This document shows positions 49,053 through 57,769 of a stretch of DNA of 64,000 nt, one piece after another. The stretch covers positions 5,867 to 69,866 of the forward strand of contig CAYWYS010000013.1 in assembly GCA_964462675.1 (NCBI GenBank), in the 5' to 3' direction. Origin of the DNA: XN24 sp964462675 (GTDB lineage: Bacteria > Pseudomonadota > Gammaproteobacteria > Steroidobacterales > XN24). The notes beneath the pieces are model-generated. The model did no database searches. It was not told the DNA's origin and saw nothing but the letters and a program-made list of their open reading frames with translations. Position 1 is the first letter of the stretch; each line of letters begins with the position of its first letter. Both the position numbers and the translations under genes were made by a program.

Positions 49053-49423
49053 TCATCCTCGTCCGGCAGCGCCGCATCGAGATCGATCTCGATATCGCCC
49101 ACAACGGCCTCAATGCGCTTCACGAAAGCGGTGTCCAGGGACCGGAGCCGCTCCGGGTGCTCGGCGAATTCGCTGGATGGCTTGCCGCGCAGCAGGGCGT
49201 CTACGCTGATGTCTTCATCAACGCCCTGCCAGTGGATACCGGTGCCATTGCCAATGAGCTCCCAGCTCTGCCGCTCTTCCAACGTCGCATGCTCAAGGCG
49301 CGGATACCATGACAGCGGCACCGCGATGGTGCGGCCGTCATCGAGCTCCACCGTCAGTTCATCGTTGCTTACGCTGACGCGTACGGCACGCGGCCTTTCA
49401 ACCTGCTCTGCCGAAGAACTCAT
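49049..49423 (-). CDS. DUF2442 protein, possible antitoxin
   Basis: 124 residues from the ATG at 49423. VSVSNDELTVELDDGRTIAV, PLSWYPRLEHATLEERQSWE and IGNGTGIHWQGVDEDISVDA are the DUF2442 core. A C-terminal extension (residues 85-124, very acidic, ending DAALPDEDE) is added. DUF2442 proteins are frequent in toxin-antitoxin pairs, but the usual partner of YhaV is PrlF. Their ATGA overlap suggests a non-canonical or recombined pair. Confidence 0.75.
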   Translation of the reverse strand: MSSSAEQVERPRAVRVSVSNDELTVELDDGRTIAVPLSWYPRLEHATLEERQSWELIGNGTGIHWQGVDEDISVDALLRGKPSSEFAEHPERLRSLDTAFVKRIEAVVGDIEIDLDAALPDEDE

Positions 49424-49520
49424 CCCAAGCCTCCAGTAGCCGCGCACGATGTGTCGAAATGATACCCCTTATGCAGCGGAGCTCCGAGGGCCGGTAGCAC
49501 CGTTGTCTGCAGTCGGCTCG

Positions 49521-49691
49521 ATGCTAGTCAAGAACGATCCCGCGTTTGATTCCCGAAGCTTCGGCTACCCGAAGCTCGGCGCACTGGTTCGCAAGCAGCT
49601 GTACCTGGAGGTCAAGGACGTGCCGAACGAGCCGGGATCTACGATCGTGCAGCTGTATGTGCGGCCCAAGGGGAACAGCACGGAAGGTTAA
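49521..49691 (+). pseudogene. Fragment of an OST-HTH/LOTUS-type protein
   Basis: NDPAFDSRSFGYPKLGALVR and KQLYLEVKDVPNEPGSTIVQ resemble the OST-HTH (LOTUS) domain found at the C-terminus of NYN-domain proteins. There is no NYN part upstream. The similar tail at 48477 may come from another copy. Confidence 0.6.
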
Positions 49692-49840
49692 CGATATGTG
49701 CCGGATAACGAGCGGGATCAAGGCGCGCGGAAAATCACTCGCACAACCGATTTTTCGTGCCTTGCTGCCCAGCGCAGCCCGGAATATACTGGTGTCGAAG
49801 TCTGAGCCCGCGTCCTTTGGCCGGTAGTAGGACTTCCCCC

Positions 49841-49863
49841 GCCCGCCGCAAGGCGGGCTTTTC
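49841..49863. terminator. Intrinsic terminator
   Basis: GCCCGCC and GGCGGGC form a perfect 7-bp stem around GCAA, followed on the plus strand by TTTTC. It ends at the stop codon of the DUF3800 gene and could serve transcription from either side. Confidence 0.75.
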
Positions 49864-50611
49864 ATTTCAGCGGCCAAACCACGATGCCGGTCGGACCGCC
49901 CCTGAGGGCGTTGACCTCGGCGATCCGCGCGGCACCCAACTCATCCCAAAGCTCACCCCCGACACTTGCCCCGGGAAAGATCTTTCGGAATGCTGCATAG
50001 GCATTCAAGTCCGCCAATTGCACGAAATAGGACTCACTGGATCGTCGATCCGACGGATCCTCCACGACGTTTTCTGCATTGCGTTTCAGAGTCGAACCAC
50101 CATACGCAGAAGGCACCATGCTGAACCGCCGCATGGTGCGAATCTTCTTTTTGATGAAGTCCCCGTGGCCTTCGTCCGGTAACAGATGCAGATTGTCCCT
50201 GTTTGCCGTGCCGAACCTTTCGAGGCGCTGGATCGCGTACCGCCACGCAACCTCGCGCACGTCCACCGAGGGACTGACGACACGTGATTTCACCACCATG
50301 ATTGCGAAGACGCGGAAGATCCCTGCTTTCCGCTGGAACCTGAGGGCCGCACGATAGGCCGCCAGTCGTGCCGGATACGTGAGTCCACTTGCGCGAATAT
50401 CGCCCTTGTTATGGATCAGCCAGCTTGCCTTGAGCTCCGCACGTGGTGGAATGCGAAACTTGTCTCGTAGAAAGCGACGAAATTGGATGGTCTGATCCAG
50501 CGCGGACAGCCAGCTTGTGTCATCAACGAGCAGCGCTGCGAGGACGAACGTCGAGGTCGGGGAGCCGCCCATGCCGGTGTCACCGGATTCGTCAAAATAA
50601 GCGAAGTACAT
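49862..50611 (-). CDS. DUF3800 protein
   Basis: 249 residues from the ATG at 50611, with GGAGGATG about five bases upstream. MYFAYFDESGDTGMGGSPTS is the DUF3800 N-terminal motif with conserved aspartate and glutamate, and the C-terminal half has ESYFVQLADLNAYAAF. The family has an RNase H-like fold and is common on plasmids, phages and defence islands, but has no assigned activity. Codon usage is less GC-biased than in neighbouring genes, in line with recent transfer. Confidence 0.85.
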   Translation of the reverse strand: MYFAYFDESGDTGMGGSPTSTFVLAALLVDDTSWLSALDQTIQFRRFLRDKFRIPPRAELKASWLIHNKGDIRASGLTYPARLAAYRAALRFQRKAGIFRVFAIMVVKSRVVSPSVDVREVAWRYAIQRLERFGTANRDNLHLLPDEGHGDFIKKKIRTMRRFSMVPSAYGGSTLKRNAENVVEDPSDRRSSESYFVQLADLNAYAAFRKIFPGASVGGELWDELGAARIAEVNALRGGPTGIVVWPLK

Positions 50612-50727
50612 GAAGCATCCTCCGCTGGTGGCGATGGGCCGCCCGGCCTGGTCGGCGCGAGCTAATCGCAACATACGATCAGCAGCACCCGGGGTCGACG
50701 CTCCGAATCCAGTCGTATCTACCGTGT
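50612..50727. other. Short non-coding stretch before the IS element
   Basis: I see no gene, promoter or repeat in these bases. Together with the IS right-end non-coding part (50728-50976) they make a 365-base gap between the DUF3800 and transposase genes. Confidence 0.5.
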
Positions 50728-52114
50728 ATGGACTCCTCCTCGTTTGCAAGGGGTCTGTTATCTGGCGTCATAGTCGATTGCTCACGTGTATCCGGTCTCT
50801 ATGTCGTGCCTTGGCACGGGACCATGATGGGCTATTCGCGCGCTGGCTCCCCAGCGGAAACACGGGCTGTGTGCCCTTCGCGGAAATCGGGTTTTGCCAA
50901 CGCCGGTCCGACCTGTTCGCCGTCAATCAGACTCCTTCGCAATCGTGGGCAGGATGTTCATAAAGCAACTGCGCCGTCAGGTGGCGTGCGCACCCCGTAG
51001 CGGCTCGTACTCGACGTCGTGGCGCAGCAGCGCCCAGGCCATCCGCGCGGTCTTGGCGGCCAGTGCCACCGTTACCACGTTGCTGTGGCGGCGCGCGCGC
51101 AAGGCATTGATCCAGCGGCTCAAGGGATCGGTTTTGCCCGGCGCGGTGCGGACCGCGGCCCGCGCGCCGTGAACCAGCAGGGTGCGCAGGTAGGCGTCGC
51201 CGCGCTTGCTGATCCCGAGCATGCGCTCCTTGCCACCCGTGCCATGATGCCTGGGCGTCAGACCCGCGCTGACCGCGAAGTCGCGCCCGCGCTTGAAGCT
51301 CTCGCCCGTGCCCAGCGCAGCCACCAGCGCCGTGGCCACCTTGGGGCCGACCCCGGGCAGCGCCAGCAGCCGTTGTGCCGCCGGCGTCTCCCGGACGATC
51401 GCAGCCAACTCGTCATCCAGCGCGCCGATGCGCCCGTCCAGGGAACGCAGGTCCTCGGCCAGGCCCGCCAGCGACCGCCGGAAGCGATCGCTCAGGCCAT
51501 TCGTGGCGTCTTCCAGCCACTCGGGCAGCGCCCGGCGCAGGGCATCGATGCGCAGCGGCGCCACCAGGCCGTACTCTCCCACCAGGCCCCGGATCTGGTT
51601 CGCCTTGGCCGTGCGCTGCTTGATCAGCTCCGCACGCACCCGATGCACCGCCTGGATGTCCTGCTGCTCTGCACTCTTGAGCGCCACAAAACGCATCGAC
51701 GGCCGGCTCATCGCCTCGCAGATCGCCGCCGCATCGTTGCGATCACTCTTGTTGCTCTTCACGTACGGCTTCACAAACTGCGGCGCCATCAGCTTCACCC
51801 GATAGCCGCGCGCCTCCAGCTCACGCCCCCAGTGGTGCGCCCCGGCACACGCCTCCAATCCGATCTCCGCGCCCGGCGCCACCCGCCGTTGCAGCTCCAT
51901 CAACCAGCGCCCGCGGCGCACGCTCCGTTGCCAGACCACCTGCTCCCGCGCATCCACGCCGTGCAACTGAAACACGTTCTTTGCCAAGTCCACACCGACT
52001 CGAATAATCTCCATCTCGGGCTCCTCCTCGCTCCTGACTAGTGAATCAACAACACCAGTCTGGCACCTAGATGCCGATGTGTGGGTGAGGAGGAGTCCAT
52101 CCCATTGGAAACGC
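50728..52114 (-). mobile_element. IS110-family element, IS1111-like
   Basis: About 1.4 kb with one transposase gene. Near each end lies ATGGACTCCTCCTC reading inward (50728-50741 on plus, 52087-52100 on minus), as expected for the sub-terminal inverted repeats of the IS1111 group; true ends lie slightly outside. The left limit is set by comparison with the truncated copy at 48098, where identity starts at GGCGTTTCC. The right limit is less certain. The left end interrupts an ARPP-1-like gene. Confidence 0.82.
50977..52014 (-). CDS. IS110-family transposase
   Basis: 345 residues from the ATG at 52014. The N-terminal DEDD domain has IRVGVDLAKNVFQLHG (first Asp), IGLEACAGAHHWGRELEARG (Glu) and KSNKSDRNDAAAICEA (the two Asp). 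The C-terminal Tnp-20 domain has LLALPGVGPKVATALVAALG and GGKERMLGISKRGDAYLRTL with the conserved serine region. The gene is complete and probably active, in contrast to the copy at 48199, which stops after KSNKSDR. Confidence 0.94.
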   Translation of the reverse strand: MEIIRVGVDLAKNVFQLHGVDAREQVVWQRSVRRGRWLMELQRRVAPGAEIGLEACAGAHHWGRELEARGYRVKLMAPQFVKPYVKSNKSDRNDAAAICEAMSRPSMRFVALKSAEQQDIQAVHRVRAELIKQRTAKANQIRGLVGEYGLVAPLRIDALRRALPEWLEDATNGLSDRFRRSLAGLAEDLRSLDGRIGALDDELAAIVRETPAAQRLLALPGVGPKVATALVAALGTGESFKRGRDFAVSAGLTPRHHGTGGKERMLGISKRGDAYLRTLLVHGARAAVRTAPGKTDPLSRWINALRARRHSNVVTVALAAKTARMAWALLRHDVEYEPLRGAHAT

Positions 52115-52247
52115 CGCGAGGTGCACGATCTCGCCCTCCACCGCCAGCGCGCCGGCCGCGGCCATGCAGCGGGAACACGGTGAGCTCGCGAAACGTCAGG
52201 CCCGGCCCGACGCGCACCTGGCGAATGGCTTCCTGGATGTGGTTCAT
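52115..52247 (-). pseudogene. N-terminal fragment of an ARPP-1 (DUF6569)-like gene cut by the IS
   Basis: MNHIQEAIRQVRVGPGLTFR followed by ELTVFPLHGR resembles the start of ARPP-1 family proteins. It is then followed, in another frame, by LAVEGEIVHLAAF, similar to a later part of that family, and ends at the IS boundary. This indicates an internal deletion as well as the IS insertion. Confidence 0.55.
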
Positions 52248-52398
52248 GAGCTGTCCTCGGTGGTGGTGGACCGGGGACAGTGTGGCGGGGGCAGTGGCTC
52301 AGGGGATGAGCCTGAAAGCGGGGGCGGGCGTCATCGCACGACAAGCCACTGATAGCCGCTAAGGCTGAGGAATATCCATGGTTCTGGTCCAGTTGTCG

Positions 52399-52662
52399 CT
52401 ACTCATAATGGCTCCACAACCGCAACACCTTGACCACCCGCTCCTCGTCCATGACCTGGTAGACCAGGCGGTGCTGGATGTTGATGCGCCGTGAATACGC
52501 CCCGGTGAGGTCACCGAGGAGCTTTTCGAAGGGTGGCGGTTTCCTGAAAGGGTCCTCGGCGAGGATGGCCAGCAGCTCCTCGGCCCGGGATTTCAGGCCG
52601 CTGGCCGCCAGTTTTTTTGCATCCTTCTGCGCGTGTCGCGTGTAGACGACCCGCCAGGTCAC
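52399..52662 (-). CDS. yoeB: YoeB-family ribosome-dependent RNase toxin
   Basis: 87 residues. WRVVYTRHAQKDAKKLAASG, RRINIQHRLVYQVMDEERVV and LRLWSHYE at the C-terminus match the Txe/YoeB family, including the RINxxHRLVY segment and the C-terminal SHY residues important for catalysis. It starts within the last four bases of the antitoxin gene (ATGA). Confidence 0.92.
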   Translation of the reverse strand: MTWRVVYTRHAQKDAKKLAASGLKSRAEELLAILAEDPFRKPPPFEKLLGDLTGAYSRRINIQHRLVYQVMDEERVVKVLRLWSHYE

Positions 52663-52922
52663 CAGTCGAGCGCCTCACTGCACTCGTCGACCGGCGTTTC
52701 GATGCCCTGCCGGATCGATTCCCGCATCCCGGGAACGGACAGCAGGAACAGCGTCTCCTGGATCGCCTCCCAGTCCTCCGCGGACACCAGCACCGCGCTA
52801 TTGCGCTTGCCCGAGATACGCAGCGGCTGGTGCGACGAGGCAGCCTCGTCGATCAGGCGGTACAGGTTGGCGCGCGCCTCGCTGGCAGTGATTACAGGCA
52901 AGTCGTCTCTCCCGTCCGGCAT
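52659..52922 (-). CDS. yefM: YefM/Phd-family antitoxin
   Basis: 87 residues from the ATG at 52922; a frame open to a TTG at 52961 would include the operator and is rejected. LPVITASEARANLYRLIDEA and LRISGKRNSAVLVSAEDWEA form the YefM DNA-binding domain; LLSVPGMRESIRQGIETPVD is the toxin-binding tail. An inverted repeat 15 bases upstream is the likely operator. Confidence 0.92.
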   Translation of the reverse strand: MPDGRDDLPVITASEARANLYRLIDEAASSHQPLRISGKRNSAVLVSAEDWEAIQETLFLLSVPGMRESIRQGIETPVDECSEALDW

Positions 52923-52936
52923 GGGAAGGCTAAATG

Positions 52937-52956
52937 GTACGTATTTCGGTACGTAC
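52937..52956. promoter_or_regulatory. Operator-like palindrome upstream of yefM-yoeB
   Basis: GTACGTA, then TTTCGG, then TACGTAC: perfect 7-base arms with a six-base spacer, located just before the yefM start. It fits YefM dimer binding. Confidence 0.7.
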
Positions 52957-53123
52957 GTCAAGAAGTACGACGCGCGACACGGCCGCCACGACCCGCTGTT
53001 TTACGGGTTGAACTGCGTGGCCCTACACGCTGGGCTTGATATTCGCGTTCATCCGGAACAGGCCCCCCCTGGGCTCAAGCCCTCGACCGGACTTTTGCCG
53101 CGAACTTGCAAAAGACCTTTTCC

Positions 53124-53143
53124 AAGACCTATTATTCGGTCTT
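53124..53143. promoter_or_regulatory. Operator-like inverted repeat upstream of the RelBE-like pair
   Basis: AAGACC and GGTCTT enclose TATTATTC, 25 bases before the antitoxin start; another AAAGACC lies ten bases to the left. The AT-rich centre could also be a -10 region. Confidence 0.5.
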
Positions 53144-53168
53144 TCTCGGCCTGCCAGGAGGAACCAGC

Positions 53169-53417
53169 ATGCCCCATCAACTGCTTGCCGAGACGGCTGC
53201 CAGCATCTCCGAACTCAAGGCGAACCCCATGAAAGTGGTGGCCAGCGGGAAAGGCATGCCCGTCGTGGTCCTCAACCGCAACGAGCCGGCCTTCTATTGC
53301 GTTCCGGCCGGCGCCTACGAAGCCATGATGGAGTTGATCGAGGACCTCGAACTGCTCGACCTGGTCAGGCAGCGCGAGCAGGAGGAATCGGTCAGGGTTT
53401 CGGTCGATGAGCTATGA
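53169..53417 (+). CDS. Phd/RelB-type antitoxin
   Basis: 82 residues from the ATG at 53169, with CAGGAGG upstream. AETAASISELKANPMKVVAS and PVVVLNRNEPAFYCVPAGAY match StbD/YefM-like antitoxins; the acidic, helical tail (MMELIEDLELLDLVRQREQE) would bind the toxin. It overlaps the RelE-like gene by 11 bases. Confidence 0.9.
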   Translation: MPHQLLAETAASISELKANPMKVVASGKGMPVVVLNRNEPAFYCVPAGAYEAMMELIEDLELLDLVRQREQEESVRVSVDEL

Positions 53418-53703
53418 GCTGTCCTTCAAGACATCCGCGCTGAAGGAATGGAAAAAGCTCGGGCACACCGTCCGGGCCCAGTTCAAGAAAAAACTGCTCG
53501 AGCGACTCCAGCACCCGCACGTGCCCGGCGCGGCGCTGTCCGGCGCGGTGAACATCTACAAGATCAAGCTGCGCCGGGCGGGCTACCGACTCGTCTACTC
53601 CGTGGAGGACCGCACCGTGACCGTTACCGTGATCGCTGTCGCCAAGCGCGGCAGGAACGAGGTGTACGACGTAGCGCTATCCCGGCTGCGGGATCCGGGC
53701 TGA
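53407..53703 (+). CDS. RelE/StbE-family toxin
   Basis: 98 residues. YELSFKTSALKEWKKLGHTV, AVNIYKIKLRRAGYRLVYSV and VTVIAVAKRGRNEVYDVA carry the RelE fold with the lysine/arginine-rich mRNA cleavage surface (KLRRAGYRLVY, KRGRNEVY). The length is normal and the gene looks intact. The hydrolase gene follows after ten bases. Confidence 0.92.
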   Translation: MSYELSFKTSALKEWKKLGHTVRAQFKKKLLERLQHPHVPGAALSGAVNIYKIKLRRAGYRLVYSVEDRTVTVTVIAVAKRGRNEVYDVALSRLRDPG

Positions 53704-53713
53704 GCTGTCGCCA

Positions 53714-54559
53714 ATGCCCGTCGACCTCCACAAGCCGCCCCACGTCCTCGTCGTCCACGGCGTGCAGCGCGGCGCGGCCGGCAAGCTTCGCCATGATCGC
53801 GCCGTCACGCGCCTGCTCTCGAGCGCGCTGGCCGCGCGCGGCATTTCCGAGGACTTCGCCGTCCGCCAGTACGTCTACGAGCAAAAGAAGGACCGGCACC
53901 CGACGGTGCGGCTCGGCAAGCTGCTCGGCGCGGCGCTGGTGCGCGGCCGGCCGCTGGCGGGCCTCGGGCTGGCGACGGCGATAGATCTCGTCGGTGACGT
54001 GGTGCTGAACGCCGTGGATGGCAGCACCGCGGCGCGCGTGCGGGCCGGATTGAAAGCCGCGATCCTCGAATCGCACGCGGCGGGCCACCGCGTGCTGGTG
54101 GTCGGCCACAGCCTGGGCTCGGTGTATGCGCTGCAGGCGATCAACGAGCTGATGCGCGACGAGGCGGCGTACTTCGCGGGCCATGACCGGCGGCTGTGGG
54201 CGACCCAGGGCCTCGTGACGCTGGGCAGCCCGCTGGGGCTGGACTTCAGGATTCTCGGCCTGCACCTGTTCCCGAAGATCCCGCTGGTGAAGCTCCGCTC
54301 GCGCTGCGAGCGCTTCCCGTGGCACAACCTGTTCAGCCGCCACGACCCCTTCGTCACCGGCCGCGTGTTCGGCAAGCGCATGAAGTGCGACGAGTGCGAC
54401 GGGCCGGTGGAGCGGCGCTACCGCGCGGACACCGACGCGGCCGGCTGGCTGCTGCAGGGCCACCACGTGCGCACGCGGGTGAAGTGGCTGGCGGCGCACA
54501 CGGCGTACTGGACCGAGCCGGCGGTCGGGGAACGGCTGGTGGGGATGTTGTGGGGGTGA
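53714..54559 (+). CDS. Alpha/beta-hydrolase/lipase-like protein
   Basis: 281 residues. HVLVVHGVQRGAAGK gives the oxyanion region, and HRVLVVGHSLGSVYALQAIN the nucleophile serine (GHSLGS). Later, LVTLGSPLGLDF and HNLFSRHDPFVTGR contain likely aspartate positions, and LLQGHHVRTRVKWLAAHTAY the candidate histidine. Resembles uncharacterised bacterial esterases. There is no signal peptide. It starts ten bases after relE but is probably a separate chromosomal function. Confidence 0.75.
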   Translation: MPVDLHKPPHVLVVHGVQRGAAGKLRHDRAVTRLLSSALAARGISEDFAVRQYVYEQKKDRHPTVRLGKLLGAALVRGRPLAGLGLATAIDLVGDVVLNAVDGSTAARVRAGLKAAILESHAAGHRVLVVGHSLGSVYALQAINELMRDEAAYFAGHDRRLWATQGLVTLGSPLGLDFRILGLHLFPKIPLVKLRSRCERFPWHNLFSRHDPFVTGRVFGKRMKCDECDGPVERRYRADTDAAGWLLQGHHVRTRVKWLAAHTAYWTEPAVGERLVGMLWG

Positions 54560-54727
54560 GGCGCGGGTGGTCGCGCGCAAGTACGGGACGTCGAAGTCGG
54601 GCGAGCCGCGCAGCGAACGAGCTGTCACCCGCCGGCAAACAAGCAATCACGGCCCTGCAAGCCGGCGTTCACACTCGGGCCGTAGCCTCGGTGCCTCGTC
54701 CTTCCACCCACTTGCGAGGCCCCGTCG

Positions 54728-57025
54728 ATGAGCGAGATTGTCCCCTTCGAGGTCGCCGAAGATGCCGGCGACGAGCCTAACAGCAACCATTCCGGCAACC
54801 CCCATTTCGCCAGTGTGCTCGAGCAGCGCATGTCGCGCCGCCAGGTACTGAGCGGCAGCCTGGCCGCGGCCGTGGCCGGCCTGATGGGCGCCGCCGGCCT
54901 GGCGCACGCCGCAGGTCCGAAGTTCCTGCCGCCGGCCGCGAAAGGGCGGCCGCCGTTCGGGCTGAACCCCGCGCTGGGCTTCGACCCCATTCCGGTCACG
55001 CGCGCCGACACTGCGACGCTGCCCTCCGGCTACCAGGCGCAGGTGCTGATCCCGTGGGGCCAGCCTATCAACGGCGCCGCCCCGGCCTACGACGGCGTCA
55101 ACGGCAACAGCGGCGCCGACCAGGAACGGCAGGTCGGCTCGCACCACGACGGCATGCACTACTTCCCGATGGCCCATGATCCGAACGGCCATGGGCTGCT
55201 GTGCGTGAACCACGAGTATGTCGACGCCAACGTGCTGCACGCGCGCGGCCCGACGCTGGTCAACGGCAAGCGCCCCACCGACGAGGTGCGCAAGGAGATC
55301 GCTGCGCACGGCGTCAGCGTCATCGAGATCAAGCGGACCAGGAAGGGCAACTGGGAGCTGGTCCCGGGCCAGTACAACCGCCGCGTCACGGCCAACACGC
55401 GCATGGAGATCCGCGGCCCGGTGCGCGGCAGCGAGCTCGTCAAGACCAAGTACAGCCCGAAAGGCACCCGGACCCGCGGCACCATCAACAACTGTGCGCA
55501 CGGCTACACGCCTTGGGGGACGTATCTCACCTGCGAAGAGAACTGGGCCGGCTATTTCGTCAGCATCCAGGCGCAGCGCATCAGCGCCCTGTTCGATGCG
55601 CTGGGCTATGCCGGCGGGAATTTCCGCCAGGGCAACTACTTCGCGCGCTATGACGCCGCCAGGAACGAGATCATCGGCGTGATCGGCGAGACGGTCGACC
55701 AGAAGTTCACCAACAACGTCTATACGCAGGCGGGCAACGTGCTCAATAGCGGGGGGCGTTTGCTGCTCGGCGAACTGGAAGCGTTGCTGACGGCCTACGG
55801 CATCGATATCCCGTTGCCGCGGGAGCAGAGCCGCTACGGCGTGCCGGTGTTTTCCCGCTACGGATGGGAGCTGGCGGAGAGCGGCGCGGACAAGTACGTC
55901 CGCTTCGACACCGCGATCAAGGCGCCGCAGGCCACCGGCGATTACCGCAACGAGCCGAACAGCCAGGGCTGGGTCGTGGAGATCGATCCCTTCGATCCGG
56001 CCAGCACGCCGAAGAAGCGCACTGCGCTCGGCCGCTTCGCCCACGAGGGCTGCATCTTCGCCCCGCCGCAGCATGGCCAGCCGCTGGCCTTCTACATGGG
56101 CGACGACGCGCAGAACGAGTACATCTACAAATTCGTCACCCGCGCCCGTTACCACAAGGGCATGACGGGCGAGGTGCTCGACGATGGCACGCTGTACGCG
56201 GCTCGCTTCAACGATGACGGCAGCGGCGAATGGCTGGCGCTGGACATCAAGGACGCGAACTTCCGGGCCGCGGCCGCGCTGGCGGGAGTGGCGTTCAAGG
56301 ACCAGGCCGATGTGCTGGTGAACACCCGCCTGGCCGCCGACGTGGTCGGCGCCACCAGGATGGACCGTCCCGAGTGGGGCGCGGCGCATCCGCAGACGCG
56401 CGAGGTCTACATGGTGCTGACCAACAACAGCGCGCGCCGGCCGGACACCATCGATGCCGCCAACCCGCGCGGGCCGAACCCGACGGGCCACATCATCCGC
56501 TGGCGCGAACAGGGCAACCGCGCGTTCGCGACGAAGTTCGAGTGGGACATCTTCGTGCTGGCCGGCCCGCAGGGCGACAGCCAGGTCCTGCCCGGCGAAG
56601 GCGGCCCGGCGCTCAATGACGACAACATCTTCGCGAGTCCGGACGGCCTGTGGATCGACGCCAACGGCATCCTCTGGATCCAGACCGACATGAGCGGCAG
56701 CCAGCAGGGCACGGGCCCCTACGGCGAGAATGGGATGCTGGCGGCCAACCCGATCACCGGCGAGATCCGGCGCTTTCTCGCCGGGCCGTTCAACCAGGAA
56801 ACGACCGGTGTCGTGTCGACGCCGGACGGCAGGACCCTGTTCGTGAACTTCCAGCACCCGGGCGACCGCTCGGGCGTCGGCAACTTCACCAGCAACTGGC
56901 CGGACAGCGGCGTGATCTACCGCCACCCGAACGACGCGCTGCCGCCGGTCAGCCCGACCGGGCCACGGCCGCGCTCGGCGACCATCGTCATCACGCGCGC
57001 GGACGGCGGGGTGATCGGCCTGTAG
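54728..57025 (+). CDS. phoX: PhoX-family alkaline phosphatase
   Basis: 765 residues. A twin-arginine signal, MSRRQVLSGSLAAAVAGLMG, at residues 36-55 predicts Tat export. The PhoX body includes GSHHDGMHYFPM, LCVNHEYVD, GTINNCAHGYTPWGTYLTCEENWAGYF (in part) with the metal-binding glutamates, GRFAHEGCIFAPP and RMDRPEWGA. PhoX enzymes are calcium/iron phosphomonoesterases of the periplasm or outside. The protein is longer than many PhoX members at its N-terminus (35 residues before the Tat motif). No clear Pho box was found in the 168 bases upstream. Confidence 0.9.
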   Translation: MSEIVPFEVAEDAGDEPNSNHSGNPHFASVLEQRMSRRQVLSGSLAAAVAGLMGAAGLAHAAGPKFLPPAAKGRPPFGLNPALGFDPIPVTRADTATLPSGYQAQVLIPWGQPINGAAPAYDGVNGNSGADQERQVGSHHDGMHYFPMAHDPNGHGLLCVNHEYVDANVLHARGPTLVNGKRPTDEVRKEIAAHGVSVIEIKRTRKGNWELVPGQYNRRVTANTRMEIRGPVRGSELVKTKYSPKGTRTRGTINNCAHGYTPWGTYLTCEENWAGYFVSIQAQRISALFDALGYAGGNFRQGNYFARYDAARNEIIGVIGETVDQKFTNNVYTQAGNVLNSGGRLLLGELEALLTAYGIDIPLPREQSRYGVPVFSRYGWELAESGADKYVRFDTAIKAPQATGDYRNEPNSQGWVVEIDPFDPASTPKKRTALGRFAHEGCIFAPPQHGQPLAFYMGDDAQNEYIYKFVTRARYHKGMTGEVLDDGTLYAARFNDDGSGEWLALDIKDANFRAAAALAGVAFKDQADVLVNTRLAADVVGATRMDRPEWGAAHPQTREVYMVLTNNSARRPDTIDAANPRGPNPTGHIIRWREQGNRAFATKFEWDIFVLAGPQGDSQVLPGEGGPALNDDNIFASPDGLWIDANGILWIQTDMSGSQQGTGPYGENGMLAANPITGEIRRFLAGPFNQETTGVVSTPDGRTLFVNFQHPGDRSGVGNFTSNWPDSGVIYRHPNDALPPVSPTGPRPRSATIVITRADGGVIGL

Positions 57026-57086
57026 GGCGCCACGGCCGAAGAACAAGCAAGGGAGCACTGTTGGGCAGGGACGCCCACCCCGGTCT

Positions 57087-57515
57087 TCAGGCCTGCAGCC
57101 GCTTCACACCCAAGCCGAAATGCCTCGCGGCACGGGCCATGACGAGATCGGCCGTGACCAGTTCGGCCTCGTGGCGCAACGCGCAGGCAAGGTGCAAGGC
57201 GTCCAGCACCCGCAGCGGCGTCTTGCGCGCCAGCAGCCAGTCGCAGGCGCGAAAATAGTCACCAGGCTCAAGCTCGAGGAGCCGGAATCGCCCCGCCCGC
57301 AGGTCTTCGCGAAAAGCGTTCGCCACCTGGTTGGCGTGGGCCTCGCCGAGTTCGCGCAGGCGCACCCAGCGTGCGAGTGCCGACGCCACCTCGAGCTCGC
57401 CCAACCGGCTGAGCAGGACCGGCTCGCGTTGCGCCAGCAACAGCCGCTCCACCGCGGCGCTGGTCGCCTCCTCGCGGTAGAAAGGCAACAGCGCACTGGT
57501 GTCCAGGTAAAGCAC
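57087..57515 (-). CDS. vapC: PIN-domain toxin, VapC family
   Basis: 142 residues from a GTG at 57515. MLYLDTSALLPFYREEATSA, the glutamate in LSRLGELEVASALARWVR, LRVLDALHLACALRH and LVTADLVMARAARHFG carry the four PIN acidic positions. It is the full length of the family and lies directly after the antitoxin stop. It converges with phoX across a 61-base gap. Confidence 0.9.
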   Translation of the reverse strand: MLYLDTSALLPFYREEATSAAVERLLLAQREPVLLSRLGELEVASALARWVRLRELGEAHANQVANAFREDLRAGRFRLLELEPGDYFRACDWLLARKTPLRVLDALHLACALRHEAELVTADLVMARAARHFGLGVKRLQA

Positions 57516-57752
57516 TCAGTAACGCTCCTCGTCCCGACCGGCGCGGACGTCCTCGGCGATCGGTCGGTGCATGGGCGGCAGTGCCTCGCGCAACGCGCGG
57601 CGAGACCGGAAGGCGACTTCATTTGCTCCCGCGGGCACCAGCCGCGCCACCGGCCGGCCGCGGCGCATGATTACGACTTCTTCGCCCGCCGCCACGGCGT
57701 CAAGGAGGCGCGACAGGTTCTCCCGGGTTTCCCGGATGTTCACCATGGTCAT
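57516..57752 (-). CDS. Phd-family antitoxin
   Basis: 78 residues from the ATG at 57752. MTMVNIRETRENLSRLLDAV and EEVVIMRRGRPVARLVPAGA are the Phd/YefM fold; the acidic tail IAEDVRAGRDEERY would bind the toxin. The longer frame to 57824 crosses the operator. An operator-like palindrome lies 17 bases upstream. Confidence 0.88.
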   Translation of the reverse strand: MTMVNIRETRENLSRLLDAVAAGEEVVIMRRGRPVARLVPAGANEVAFRSRRALREALPPMHRPIAEDVRAGRDEERY

Positions 57753-57769
57753 TTCTTGGGCCTCGCTTA

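Noticed and set aside
54560..54727. Pho box upstream of phoX
   Set aside because: A single CTGTCA-like sequence is present near 54622 but no second half-site at the right spacing.
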